From: Eutreptiella sp. 'Long Island Sound 2002'
Lineage: Eukaryota; Euglenozoa; Euglenophyceae; Eutreptiales; Eutreptiaceae
Length of the DNA stretch: 64,000 nt
Direction of reading: 5' to 3'
Assembly (NCBI GenBank): GCA_964036045.1
Contig: OZ038379.1
Coordinates: forward strand, 82,112,562-82,176,561
Part shown: piece after piece, positions 13,616 to 24,539 of the stretch
How positions within the stretch are numbered: position 1 is the first letter of the stretch
How the letters are laid out: every line of letters starts with the position of its first letter
Translations under genes and position numbers: made by a program
Notes under the pieces: generated by a model
Database searches by the model: none
Told to the model about the DNA's origin: nothing
Seen by the model: only the letters and a program-made list of their open reading frames with translations

Positions 13616-13849
13616 CGTCGATATTTTGAAAGTAACATACAACTGCAATTGGTACACGGCCACAATCACGGCACGTTTACCTGTGAAACAAAGGCACACA
13701 GCAGGGCAGAAAATGGTGCAGGAAGTGCACAGCACGCTGCAATCCGTGGCCCCAGCCCCCCCAGAAGAAATTTCAGCACCATGAAGTGCTCAACAACAAT
13801 ATATACCATACATACATACGAACCACGTAGTGGGGGTCCAGCGGCTACC

Positions 13850-15526
13850 ACAGAGCAGCAGTTCCAGGGAGAGAATCCGGATTGCCAACCATGGGGTCTG
13901 CCTCCCAGCCAGGCTGATGAGCAGCCGCCACCACATCCGACCGGTACCGGCGGTCGGCGTTCTGCAGGCGGGTTGACACTTCCGCCTCAACCTTCGGCAG
14001 GCTGTCCACGCTCAGGTCCGGCATCGTGGTTGTTCAAGCCAGCCTCGCAATGGTCTGCAGGTGCTGGCACGACGACTTGGCATCGGCGATTAGAGCGGGG
14101 CCAAGAGGGCGTACTCCAACAGTCCCGATGCCAGGAATTGCATGGACTGCGCGCTGTAGGTGGCGGGGGGTGCAACCGGAACCCCTGACTGGGAGGGGGA
14201 TGCAGCCTCCGGCCCAGATTCAATGTGCTTCAAGCCCTTGGACCGCTGCAGCACCTCGAGGCGTGCCTTAGTGGCCGCCCCTTGGCGCTCAGCGTCCACG
14301 AGCTTGGCCTGCAGGTCGTCCCGCTGCCGTCTGACCGTGTCCAGCTCGAGACGGGTGGCTGCTTCCGCTGCCAGACGGGCAGCATCCCGCTCCTGGCGGA
14401 ACTAGTCACGGTCACGGCATGCCTCCCGGTACACGATCATGGGCACGGTGCCCGGTGACCCAGGCTCACGAAGCGGGCTCCCCAGAGCCGCCTTCTGAGG
14501 TGCGGTTGCATTTCCCTTGCCCGCCAGCTTTTTGGGGGGGGCGGGGGGGTTGCTGTCCTTGGCTGCCCGTTTTTTTCCTTTTGCTCTCCCACTGCGGGCA
14601 CTCCGATCACTGCGGGCGCCATCACTCTTCCCCCCATCCGTCACCTCCCCATCACTGACCACCTCTAGGTCGATGACGTCCCCCCCCAGAGCGCTGGCAC
14701 GGAAGGTGGAGACGTGGCCACGCATGGCGTGCCAAGCCTCCAAGAAAAACCCCTCCCCCTGCACGTCGCATGACAGCACCTGCTTAAAAGCAATTGAGCC
14801 AGCGCGCGCCAGCAACCCCCCCTCCTCCGACCCCACGGCTAGGTCCGAGCACCAGTGTTTGGACCCCAGCCGGTAGGCAAAGCGGGCTACAAAAAATCCC
14901 CCCTCCCCTGCCACAAGCCCACAATCCTCGGACAGGGTCACCCTGCACGGCAGGTGCATCTAGGTGGCCGTCGTTTGCTGCGCGGCGGTGACCGCGTTGA
15001 GGGTGACGCTCCAATACCCCCTCTCGGTGGAGTGCCGCGGTACCCCCTTCACGTTCACCGCCCTGTTGAGGAGGTACGCCGGTGCGGGCTGCTTGTTGAC
15101 CTGGGCAATGTACAGCCCCAAGTAGCCCGCGCGTACATCACTGGCCCGGGGTGGCTGCACTGCGGGAAAAGGGACCGGGGACTTGATGGCCAGGTCGGCG
15201 AGTGATGGGCCCACCGGCCCCCGAGCCTTGTCAACCGCCGCTGCCCTCTCGTCCGCGGCTGTCACCATTGCGGGCTCCGCTCCCAATGCCCCTGGCACCG
15301 GCTCCTTCATCGATGACACCAGTTGCAGTTGCCGTCGCGTTGCCAGTAGCGGTGGTCGTGAGGAGCTGCTAGCACCTTCGGTGGGCGGCGCGAACGTTAC
15401 CGGGCGCGAACGTTGACTCTCTGTTTTGCTGCCGTTTGCATCAACCAAAGGCTCGTGCAGGGGGAATTGAGCCTGCAAATGTAGGGGGGGGGGGGGCTCC
15501 AAAAATAAAGATGCAAACAGCAGCAA
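13850..15526 (-). pseudogene. E1 gene B: coiled-coil protein, broken
   Basis: One minus-strand frame runs from 15,526 to 14,090 and is interrupted only by TAG at 14,960-14,962 and TAG at 14,402-14,404. The N-terminal third is Pro/Ala/Ser-rich. The middle has a Ser/Asp/Arg-rich tract (SDGARSDRSARSGRAKGKK) that looks disordered or nuclear. After the second TAG a clear coiled coil follows (FRQERDAARLAAEAATRLE, then VRRQRDDLQAKL). A one-base shift near 14,100, at a CCCC run, appears to extend it (ALIADAKSSCQHLQTIARLA, later KVEAEVSTRLQNADRRYRSD) to about 13,850. The first 30 codons fall inside a large hairpin, so the true start may be further in. I do not recognise the family. A structural or accessory element protein is possible, but that is inference. 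Confidence 0.5.
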
Positions 15527-15574
15527 AGCACAGAGTCAACGGTCGCGCCTGGTAAAGTTCGCGCCGCCCACAAT
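15381..15574. repeat. Foldback, about 58-bp arms, at the 5' end of gene B
   Basis: Segment 15,381-15,440 (GGGCGGCGCGAACGTTACC onward) is repeated in reverse complement at about 15,515-15,574, with few mismatches and a loop of about 75 bp. It overlaps the first codons of gene B and may be regulatory or a relic TIR. Confidence 0.8.
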
Positions 15575-15575
15575 G

Positions 15576-15755
15576 AGAGATCACTGAGCCGTCAGTGAGA
15601 GCTAATTGGGCTCACGGAGCGCTCACTGCGCCATTTGGCGCGCTCAGTGAGCGCTCACTGAGCGCTCAGTGAGCGCGCCAAATGGCGCAGTGAGCGCTCG
15701 GTGAGCGCGCAAAATGGCTCAGTGAGCGCTCACTAAGCGCACCACACGGCTCAGT
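15576..15755. repeat. Internal GAGCGCTCA repeat cluster of E1 (second)
   Basis: A further block of GAGCGCTCACTGAGCG motifs with the CGCGCCAAATGG core and GAGAGCTAATTGGG edge, as at the E1 ends. It separates genes B and C. Confidence 0.85.
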
Positions 15756-16842
15756 CCGGTCTCCGTTGCACCTCCAGACCGGCAACTGCAACTGGCGGCA
15801 GGATGCTGGAGCCGCCTGAGCACAGCCCCATGCAGGCCACACACAGGGCCCGTACAGGCCCCCATACGGGCCCCGTAAAGGCCAGCAGCAGACTGGCACA
15901 GCCTGTGCACATATTAAGCCCACTCTTTGGGCACCCTGTGCACATGTTAAGCCCGCTTGTGGGGCACACAGAGAACCCCCTGCCAGCCCACAGCCCCACA
16001 GGCCCACAGCCCCAGACCCACCTTTCCAAATACCCTGGTGCACCCCACCACCACCCTGTCGCGCCCCCTACCAATATTCCCCCCAACACCCCGCTGTGAA
16101 TCCTGCAGGGCAGGGGGAGAAGGAAGTAACACCTTGCCGCTGCAGATGCAGCACATCAAAAGGGGGACCTCGGCGCCCGCATCGCTCCTTGTACACCGCT
16201 TCTCCGGCCCGCGATGCCACGAGAAGCCGAGCAGCAAAGCCTGCTGTGCGGAGATGGGGCGGGAGCAGGGGGCCCAATACTGCTGCAGCATGGCGGCCTC
16301 CCCGGGTCCACTGTTACCCAGGTCCAGCCACAATGGCCCGCTTGTCCACAGGACGTCGCCTTCCTCCACGTACGCATGGCACATGGGGTCCGCGGCGTCC
16401 AGGGCAGGCCTGGCCAGCAGCAGCGGGTGGTATGGGCAGCCTGGGCCTGACGGGCCCACGGGGGCCAGCCAGTCGTCCACCTGCTCAAACCGCGGCAGAC
16501 TGACCGCGCCCTGCAGTCCCTCGCCGAGGGCGAAGTACTGCCCCAAGAAGCTGATAGCCCTGGGGTTGGGCAGCGGCCCGTCTCCCCGTGGCCGTGAAGC
16601 CAGCTCATCTTTGGCCCCTGGCAGAGGGTCAAGGATGAACCGCTCCACGTCCACCCACTTGTGACGCTCGTCGGGGGTGAGGAAGCGGAAGAGAACGACC
16701 TGCTTCCCCACCCCCGGCAGCGCGGCGAGACCCTGATGTCTCAGTATGGAGGCCAAGAGAACCATGTCCCCACGCTGAAACTCAAAGGTCTCGACGCGCA
16801 GAGCGTCATGGTCCCCTAGGTGGCTGCCCAAGTGCACCTCTA

Positions 16843-16874
16843 AATGATGCTTGTCCGAGAGGACAAGCATCATT
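16843..16874. repeat. Perfect 14-bp hairpin inside gene C
   Basis: AATGATGCTTGTCC, a GAGA loop, then the exact reverse complement. It lies within the coding frame (translated SMMLVLSDKHHLE), so it may be chance or an RNA stem. Confidence 0.8.
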
Positions 16875-17536
16875 GAGAGATGGTCGGGCAGCTCACCCAT
16901 GCTAGGGAGCGTACCTGGCAACTTATCAACGCCAGTATGCCAGGTCTGCTCCCTAGCATCTTCCCCGGCGGCAATTGCCGACCACTGCGTTGGGAAGAGA
17001 CCCCTCATCTCGGGCCAGCGAGCATTGCACTGATGACTAGCCCGTTGCAAGGGGTCCTTTCCCAACACAGAGATAAGCTTGCCGGGCCGAGTACCCCAGC
17101 GCCGTGGCAGCTTGGGATCAGCCAAGCACTCCTCGCGAGAGTGTGCATTGGGCAGCATATCCCAAATTGCATCCGGCTGGGTGCCGCAGGAGTCGACGAG
17201 AATGCGGTACCAGCTCTCGCACTCCTTGGCCTCTACCGCCCCCCTAACCATCCGGAGCCCCAAGTCGCACAAGGACTCATCCGACTCAAGGTCATGAGCC
17301 GGGAGTTCATGTGAGAACACCGGGGCAGCCAGGGAGATTTAGGGGGGAGGGGAGGCGGCACCGCGGAGGAACACGGGCTCCTTGGTCCTGTACAGGGCTG
17401 GGGTGGTGTAGTCGGGCACCACATGGCACCACTCAGGAATGATGGGACAATCCGAAAGGCCCCCACCATTCCCCTGACACCACCCCGACCCCGAAAGGCA
17501 GGGGCTCAAGGAGTCTCTTCTTGGGTGCCACGTGGC

Positions 17537-17583
17537 TGACACCAAGATCTGAAGTCCAACCGTGTTGGAGATCTTTGGTGTCA
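17537..17583. repeat. Hairpin in the 5' part of gene C
   Basis: TGACACCAAGATCT (17,537-17,550) pairs with AGATCTTTGGTGTCA (17,569-17,583), with one extra base, across an 18-base loop. Confidence 0.7.
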
Positions 17584-18039
17584 TGAACCCGTGTCCCGAA
17601 TTCGTGGGATGTACCGATCAGCTTTCCCGAGGGCTGCTGCACCAAATCTTGGACAGCCGCCACAGGAAAGCGGAAGCGTACGGCACGAAAACTGGATGCA
17701 CCTGGCGCAACATTTGGTTGCACCGGTGCATCCAGGTCTTTCCAAGAAGGGTTACATCGGACACGTTGATGTGGACCACTTCTGGGGAAGGGGCAGGAAG
17801 CTGCTGGGCCCACAGCTTCAAGGGCTCTAGGTCCGTCGAAGGCACCCCCGGGTACGCTGCCTCTGTGAAAGCGGTAGGTACCCGGGGGCGACTAAGGAAA
17901 GACGCGAGAGCCTTTGAAGCTGCCGGTTCCAGGCCTGGGACAACATTAGACATGGTGTGAAAGAGAGGACCTATGGGAGCGAGAAGAAATGGATGGGTAG
18001 GCGGATAGGGGGGCGGAGGAGAGGCGGAAAGGGGGGGGA

Positions 18040-18235
18040 ACCCTCTGAGTGAGCACCCAATTAGCTCTCACTGAGCGCTCACTGAGCGCTCACTGGGCGC
18101 TCACTGAGCCATTTGGCGCGCTCATTGAGCGCTCACTGAGCGCTCAGTGAGCCGGCTCACTGACGGCTCAGTGACGGCTCAGTCGGGCGCTCAGTCAACC
18201 GAGCCGTCGCCAAAAAAAGTAACCCCCCCCTTGAA
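18040..18235 (-). repeat. E1 right subterminal repeat cluster
   Basis: Reverse complement of the left subterminal cluster (10,595-10,800), with the same order of GACGGCTC, CTCACTGAGC and CCAAATGG motifs. The outermost right end continues to 18,392. Confidence 0.85.
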
Positions 18236-18392
18236 CCTTGACCAAGTGAGTATCTAAAACTTCTAAAAACATTAAATGCAGATTACCTAGCATGCAAAAC
18301 GCACAACCAACAAGCACAATAACATCGCAATGCACAACTGAGCCACAAATGAGCCCCAACTTCACATTTCCACTTAGCCACCAGTGAGCCGC

Positions 18393-21300
18393 AGGTACAC
18401 ACTACACTTTGCACTAGACCACCTGCGGTGACTCCTTGACGGATGTAGAGACCTCAGGGATTGACCGCAGCGCTTATAACTCGAGTGGACCACCTGTGGT
18501 GAACCATTGAGGAATGTGGACCACTCACGAATTCACCTGAGCACTTATACATGACAGCAGACCTACCATGACGAATCCGTGAGGGGTGTAGACCGCTTAA
18601 GGATTCACCGCCGTCCTTATACCCCAGAGTAGGCCACCTGCCGTGAATCCTTGACGGGGGTACACCCCTCAAGGATTCACGGCACCCTTGATGCATGGCA
18701 TTAGACCACCTTCAATGAATGCTTGCGGCGTGTGGATGGCTCAAGGATTTACGGCAGCCCTTATATGTGGCAGTAGCGCACTTGCAGTGAATCCCTTAGG
18801 CGTCTACACCCCTCAGGGATTCACCGCAGCACTTATACGTCGCAGTAGACGACCTGGGCTGAGTCCTTGAGGAGTGTAGACCCCTTACGGATTCACCGCG
18901 TCTTTATACCTCCGAGTAGACCCCCAGTAGTGAGTCCCCCAAGGGTATAGACCCCTAACAAATTCACTGCAGCGTGTATGCATCACAATACGCCACATGC
19001 GCTGAGGATTCACGGCAAGTGGTCTCATGCCACGTATAAGGGCCGCGATGCATGTTCTAGGGGTCTACTCCCCTCAAGCGTTCACCGCAGGTGGTGTGCT
19101 GCGATGTATAAGTGCTGTGGTGAATCTTTGAGGGGTCCAAACCCCGCAAGGATTCACCACAGGTGGTCTACTGCGATGTACAAGCGTTGTTGTGAATCCA
19201 TGAGCACTTATACATCGCTGTAGACGACCTGCGGTGAATCCTTGAGGGGTGTAGACCTATCAGAGATTCACTGCAGTTCTTCTACATCACAATGGACCAG
19301 GTGTGGTCAATCGTTGAGTGGTGTAGACCCCTCAAGGATTCACCGCACCGCTTATAAATCGCATTAGACCACCTGCGGTGAATCCTTGAGGGGTCCACAA
19401 CCCTCAAGAGTTTACCGCAGTACTTGTATCCATTCGACCACCTGCGGTGACTCTCCGACGGGTCTACACCCCTCAAGCATTCACCACAGCACTTTTACGT
19501 CCCATTAGATAACCTGCACTGAATGCCTTAGGCGTCTACAGTCCTCAGGGATCAACCACAACTCTCATACATCGCATTAGACCACCTGCGGGGAATGCTT
19601 GACGAGTATAGACCCCTTAGGGATGCACCGCGGCATTTGTACATCGCACTAGACCACTTGTGGTAAGCCTTGAGGGGTGTAGACCCCTTAGCGCGTCACC
19701 GTAGCACTTCTACATGGCATGAGACGGCCTGCGTTGAATCATTGAGGGGTGTAGACCCCTTGAGGATTCACCGTAGCACTTGCACATCGCTGTAGACCAC
19801 CGCCGTTGAATATTTGAGGGGTTTAGACCCCTCAAGGATTCACCGCAACAATTATGCTTCGCACTTCACCACCTGCAGTGAATCCTTGAGGGGTGTACAC
19901 CCCCCAAGGATTCATCGTCGCGCTTATACATCACATTAGACCACTTGCGGTGAATCGTTGAGGGATCTACACTTGTGAGGGATTCACCATAGCACTTGTA
20001 TATCGCAGTGAACCACTTGCGGCGAATCCTTGAGGTGGCTGCACACCTAAGGGAATCAGGCTTTGTACATCGCATCACATCACTTGCGGTGAATCCTTGA
20101 GGGCTGTAGACCCCTCATTGATTCACCTTAGCACTTGTACATCAGAGTAGACCATGTGCGGTGAATCCTTGACGGCTCTCCACCCCTCAAGTATTCACTG
20201 CTGCCCTGATACATCGCAATAGATCACTTGCGGTGAATCCTTGTTGGGTGTAGACCCCTCTAGGAATCCCCGCAATGCGTATACATTGCATTACACCACG
20301 TGCGGTGCATCCGTAGAGTGTCTACACCCCTCGAGATTCATTGCAACACTTGTACATCAAAGTAAACCACCTACGGTGAATCCTTAATCGATGCATAGCC
20401 CTCACTGATTCACTCTAGCGCTTATACATCGCAGTAGACCACCTCCAGTGAATTCTTGAGGGTTCTACACCCCCGAGGGATTCACCGGAGCACCTGTACA
20501 TTGCATTCAATCACTTGCGGTGAATCCTTGAGGGGTCTGCACCTCTCAAGGATGCAATGCAGCGCTTATACACCACTGTAGATCACCTGCGGTGAATCCT
20601 TCAGAGCTATAGACCCCTCAAGGATTCACCTCAGCGCTTATACACGGTATTAGACGCCTGCGCGAAATCCTTGAGGGGTCTACGCCCCTGAAGGATGCAC
20701 CGCAGCAGTGGTACATCGCAGTACACCACTTGCGGCGAATTCTTGATTGGCAGAGACCCCTCACGGATTCACCGTAGCACCTATACATCGCAGTAGACCA
20801 ACTGCGGTGAATCGTTGCGGGATCTACGCCCCTCAGGGATTCACCGTCGCACTTGTACATTAGAGTAGACCATGTGCGGTGAATTTTTGAGGGGCCTACA
20901 TCCCTCAAGTATTCACCGCTGCCCATATACATCGCAATAGACCACTTGCGGTGATTCCTTGAGGGATGTAGACCCCTTCAGGATTCCCCGCAATGCTTAT
21001 ACATCGCATTAGACCACCTTCAATGAATCCTTGAGGGGTGTACACCTGTACACCTGTCCGGGATTCAATGCAGCACTTCTACATCACAGTAGACCTCGTG
21101 CGGTGAATCCTTCAATGGTGTAGACCCCTGACAGATTCACCGCGGCGCTTATAAATCGCATTAGACCACCTGTGGTGCATCCTTGAGGGGTCCACACCCT
21201 CACGAGTTTCGTGCAGCACTTGTACATCGCATTAGAACACATGCGGTGAATATGTGATGGGTCTACACCCCTCAAGCATTCACCGCGGCATTTATACGTC

Positions 21301-23395
21301 GCATTACACGAACTGCACTGAATCCTTTGGGGTCTACACCCCTCAGCGATTCACCACAACCCTCACAAATTGCATTAGACCACCTGCGGTGAATCCTTGA
21401 CGGGTATAGATCCCTTAGGGATGCGCCGCAACATTTTTATATCGCACTAGACCACTTGTGGTAATCCTTGAGGGGTGTCGACCCCTCGGGGATTCACTGC
21501 AACACTTGACATGGCAGTAGACCACCGACGGTAAATCTTCGAGGCGTGCAGACCTCTCAAAGGTTCACCGCAGCACTTATACATCGCAATTCATCGCTTG
21601 TAGTGAATCCTTGAGGGGTATACACCCCTCAAGGATTCATCATAGCGCTTATACGTCACATTAGACCACCTGCTGTGAAGTGTTGAGGGATCTACATCTG
21701 TGAGGGATTCACCATAGCACTTGTACATCGCAGTGAACCACTTGCGGTGAATCCTTGAGGTGGCTGCAGACCTAAGGGATTCACCGCAGCCTTTATACCT
21801 CGCATCACACAAGTGGTGGTGAATCCTTGAGGGCTGTAGACCCCTCATGGATTCATCTCAGCACTTGTACACCAAAGTAGATCGTCTGCGGTGAATCTTT
21901 GAGGGGTCTACACCCCTCAAGTGCTCACGGATGCCCTTGTACATCACAGTAGACCACTTGCGGTCAATCCTTGAGGGGTGTAGACCCCTCCAGGATTCCC
22001 CGAAACGCTTATACATCGCATTAGACGACCTGCGGTGAGTCCTTTAGGGGTGTAGACCTGTTGGGGATTCACTGCAGCACTTCTACATCATAGTACACTA
22101 GGTGCGGTGAATTCGTGAATGGTGTAGACCCCTCAAGGATTTGCCGCAGCACTTATAAATCCCATTAGACCACTTGCGCCGAATCCTTGAGGGGTCCACA
22201 GCCCTTGAGGAGTTTAGCGCAGCACTTGTACATCGCATAACACCACCTGCGGTGACTATGTGATTGGTCTACACCCCTCAAGCATTCACCGCGGCACTTA
22301 TACGTCGCAGTAGACGACCTGCAGTGAATCCTTCAGGGGTCTACACCCCTCATGGATTAACCACAACCCTCATACATCGCATTAGACCACCTGCGGGGAA
22401 TGCTTGACGGGTATAGACCCCTTAAGGGTGCACCGCAGCATTTGTACATCACACTAGACCACTTTTGGTAATCGTTGAGGGGTGTAGACCCTTTAGGGAT
22501 TCAGCGTAGCATTTGATCACGGCAGCTGACCACCTGCGTTGAATCTTTGAGGGTGTAGACCCCTCGAGGATTCACCGCAGTACTTATACATCGCAGCAGA
22601 CCGCTTGCGGTTAATGCTTGAGGGGTGTAGACCCCTCAAGGATTCACCGCAACATTTATGCATCGCCTTTCACCACCTGCAATGAATCCTTGAGCGGTGT
22701 ACACCACTCAAGGATTCATCGTAGCGCTTATACATCACATTAGACCACCTGCTGTGAATTGTTGAGGGATCTACACCTGTGAGGGATTCACCATGGCACT
22801 TGTGAATCGGACGGAACCACTGGCGATGAATCCGTGAGGAGGCTGCACACCTGCGGGATTCACCGCGGCCCTTATACATCGCATCACACCACCTGCGGTC
22901 AATCCTTGAGGGTTGTAGACCCCTCATGGATTCAAATCAGCACTTGTACATCACAATAGACCTTCTGCGGTGAATCCTTTAGGGGTCTACACCCCTCAAG
23001 TATTCACCACTGCCCTTACACATTCCAGTGAACCACTTGCGGCGAATCCTTGTGGGGTGTAGACCCCTCCAAGATTCCCCGCAACGCTTATGCATCGCAT
23101 TATACTACCTGCGGTGCATTCATCAGGGGTTTACACCCCTCAACATTCACTGCAGCACTTGTGCATCATCAATGTAGACACCTCACCAATCACCGATTCA
23201 CCGTCGCGCTTATGCATCGGACTAGACCACCTGCGGTGAATCCTTGAGGGGTCTACACCGCCCAGAGATTCCCCGGAGCACTTGTACATCGCATTAAATC
23301 ACTTTCCGTAAATCCCCGGGGGGTGTGCACCCATCAAGGATTCAATCAGTGCTTATGCACCGCTTTAGACCACCTGTGGTGAATCCTTCAGAGCT
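18393..23395 (+). repeat. 72-bp palindromic satellite, block S2
   Basis: Forward-oriented satellite units. The first 1.5 kb matches the S1 higher-order repeat (for instance 18,688-18,870 matches 6,375-6,557). From about 20,000 on it is a different higher-order block. No gene is supported. Confidence 0.95.
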
Positions 23396-23488
23396 GCCCT
23401 AGTTACCTGTATGAAGAGTAGTATTGTTCATTATGCATTTTTCATATATGAACGATTCATATAAGACCAGAAAATATCAACATCTTTT

Positions 23489-23724
23489 ATGAATGCTTCT
23501 TTATCCACAGATTTTGTTGTGTCTGACCCTTGCTCCGTCTTCACGGAGCTGAACATGATGCTTGTGGGGCACAGTGGTGCGACCACTCTTCGGGACAACA
23601 AGTGTTCTGGGCTGCTGCCCAATGGATGTCATCGTCCCCCGTCATGGACCACGCTCCCCTCCGGGCGGTCCACAAAACCAAGGTGCAGGCCATCTGTACA
23701 TATCCGGAGGCCCTCCCCTTGGTG
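23489..23724 (+). pseudogene. E2 gene, 5' part (split by E2n)
   Basis: A plus-strand frame opens MNASLSTDFVVSDPCSVF just inside the E2 left TIR. It appears to shift by one frame near 23,570 to reach QQVFWAAAQWMSSSPVMDHA and then KVQAICTYPEALPLV, where the inserted element E2n begins at 23,725. The 3' part resumes at 27,285. I do not recognise the protein. A transposase is the natural guess for a single-gene TIR element, but no motif proves it. Confidence 0.4.
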
Positions 23725-24119
23725 CACGCTAGAACACCCAATCTCGTTCTAGCCTACAACGCGCTAGAGCGGCTAGAACGAAAAAAAGAGCGGGGTACGC
23801 CGACCCATGGGCATAGAGGGGCGGGGGTATGAAGGGTGCAAACTGGACCCCTATTGCCGTACTAGGGGGTCCATACGTTGCTTTTTAGAAAAACACATTT
23901 TTGACATGAAATTCAACAAGTACAAAAAACCGTTCCACGAACGTTCTAGCGGCGCTCTAGTACCGCCCCGCTAGAACGACGCTAGAACGTCGCTAGAACG
24001 GTTCGCTAGAACAAAAACATACACACGCGTTTGGCAAGTAAAATCCACCAGTGTGGGAAGGGGGGGGTTCCATGACACATAGACACATAGAAACCATCAC
24101 ATTTGGTACATGTCTAGTT

Positions 24120-24126
24120 ACATGTG

Positions 24127-24164
<38 letters not shown>

Positions 24165-24480
24165 CACGCACACATTTTGACATAGGCACAGGCATTGCGG
24201 GGCTGCCCTCCCTTCAAGCCCCTGGTTAGGGGGGGGGGGGCGCTTTGCTTTTGTCAAACATTTTTCAGGGGGGGGGGGGGCTTGAGAACTACCTTGGGAC
24301 GGGGGGTTGAACTCAGGGGTCAGGGCGGGTGTTCTTTTCTTTGTTTCACAGGTGCATTTTTATTCGATTTTTCTGCTATTGGACTAACGAAATGCACTTT
24401 TGAAGTTGCAGGTATGCCATGCAATGCTGTGCAAAGTTGTGGTGTATTGTGGTCTCGTAAGGTGTAAAGTGGTGTCATGT
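24120..24480. repeat. E2n inverted arm, left
   Basis: A CA dinucleotide tract, poly-G runs, then GAACTCAGGGGTCAGGG, then GAAATGCACTTTTGAAGTTG. The whole order recurs in reverse complement at 26,830-27,166. Confidence 0.9.
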
Positions 24481-24539
24481 AGTGTGGTGTATTGTGGTGT
24501 GCTGCGGTCTGTTGTAGTGTGTGATCTGCTGTGGTGTGA

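Larger units (their letters stand above)
15947..17953 (-). pseudogene. E1 gene C: hypothetical protein, broken
   Basis: The longest intact piece (17,320-15,947; 457 codons, ending TAA) contains FQRGDMVLLASILRHQG followed by VLFRFLTPDERHKW. The RGD, the later H and the R spacing faintly recall the C-terminal half of 2-oxoglutarate dioxygenase folds, but no clear HxD partner is visible, so I do not assign that. Upstream the same frame continues through an in-frame TAA (17,339-17,341; SPPP then ISLAAPVFSHEL) into CPIIPEWCHVVPDYTTPALY. It then appears to switch frame by one base (FRFPVAAVQDLVQQPSGKL, HEFGTRVHDTKDL) and back to reach MSNVVPGLEPAASK at 17,953. At least two one-base shifts are therefore needed. 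The last 60 residues are low-complexity Gly/Val/Cys. The function is unknown. Confidence 0.5.
10421..18392. mobile_element. E1: about 8-kb TIR element inserted in satellite
   Basis: The left end starts GCGGCTCACT and the right end finishes with its reverse complement, AGTGAGCCGC. Similarity continues inward: the motif GGAAATGTGAAG then GGGGCTCATTTG is near both ends, followed by inverted blocks of about 180 bp built from GAGCGCTCACT-type repeats. Three decayed genes, all on the minus strand, lie inside, separated by two more clusters of the same repeat. I could not find a convincing target-site duplication. The family is not one I recognise; context suggests a cut-and-paste DNA transposon carrying several genes. 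Confidence 0.75.

Noticed and set aside
16600-16860. 2-oxoglutarate dioxygenase domain in E1 gene C
   Set aside because: RGD..RHQG..VLFRF is suggestive only; no HxD metal-binding pair was identified.
1-23395. CRISPR array (regular repeats and spacers)
   Set aside because: Whole 72-bp units are homologous, including the spacers, there are no unique spacers or cas genes, and the context is eukaryotic.
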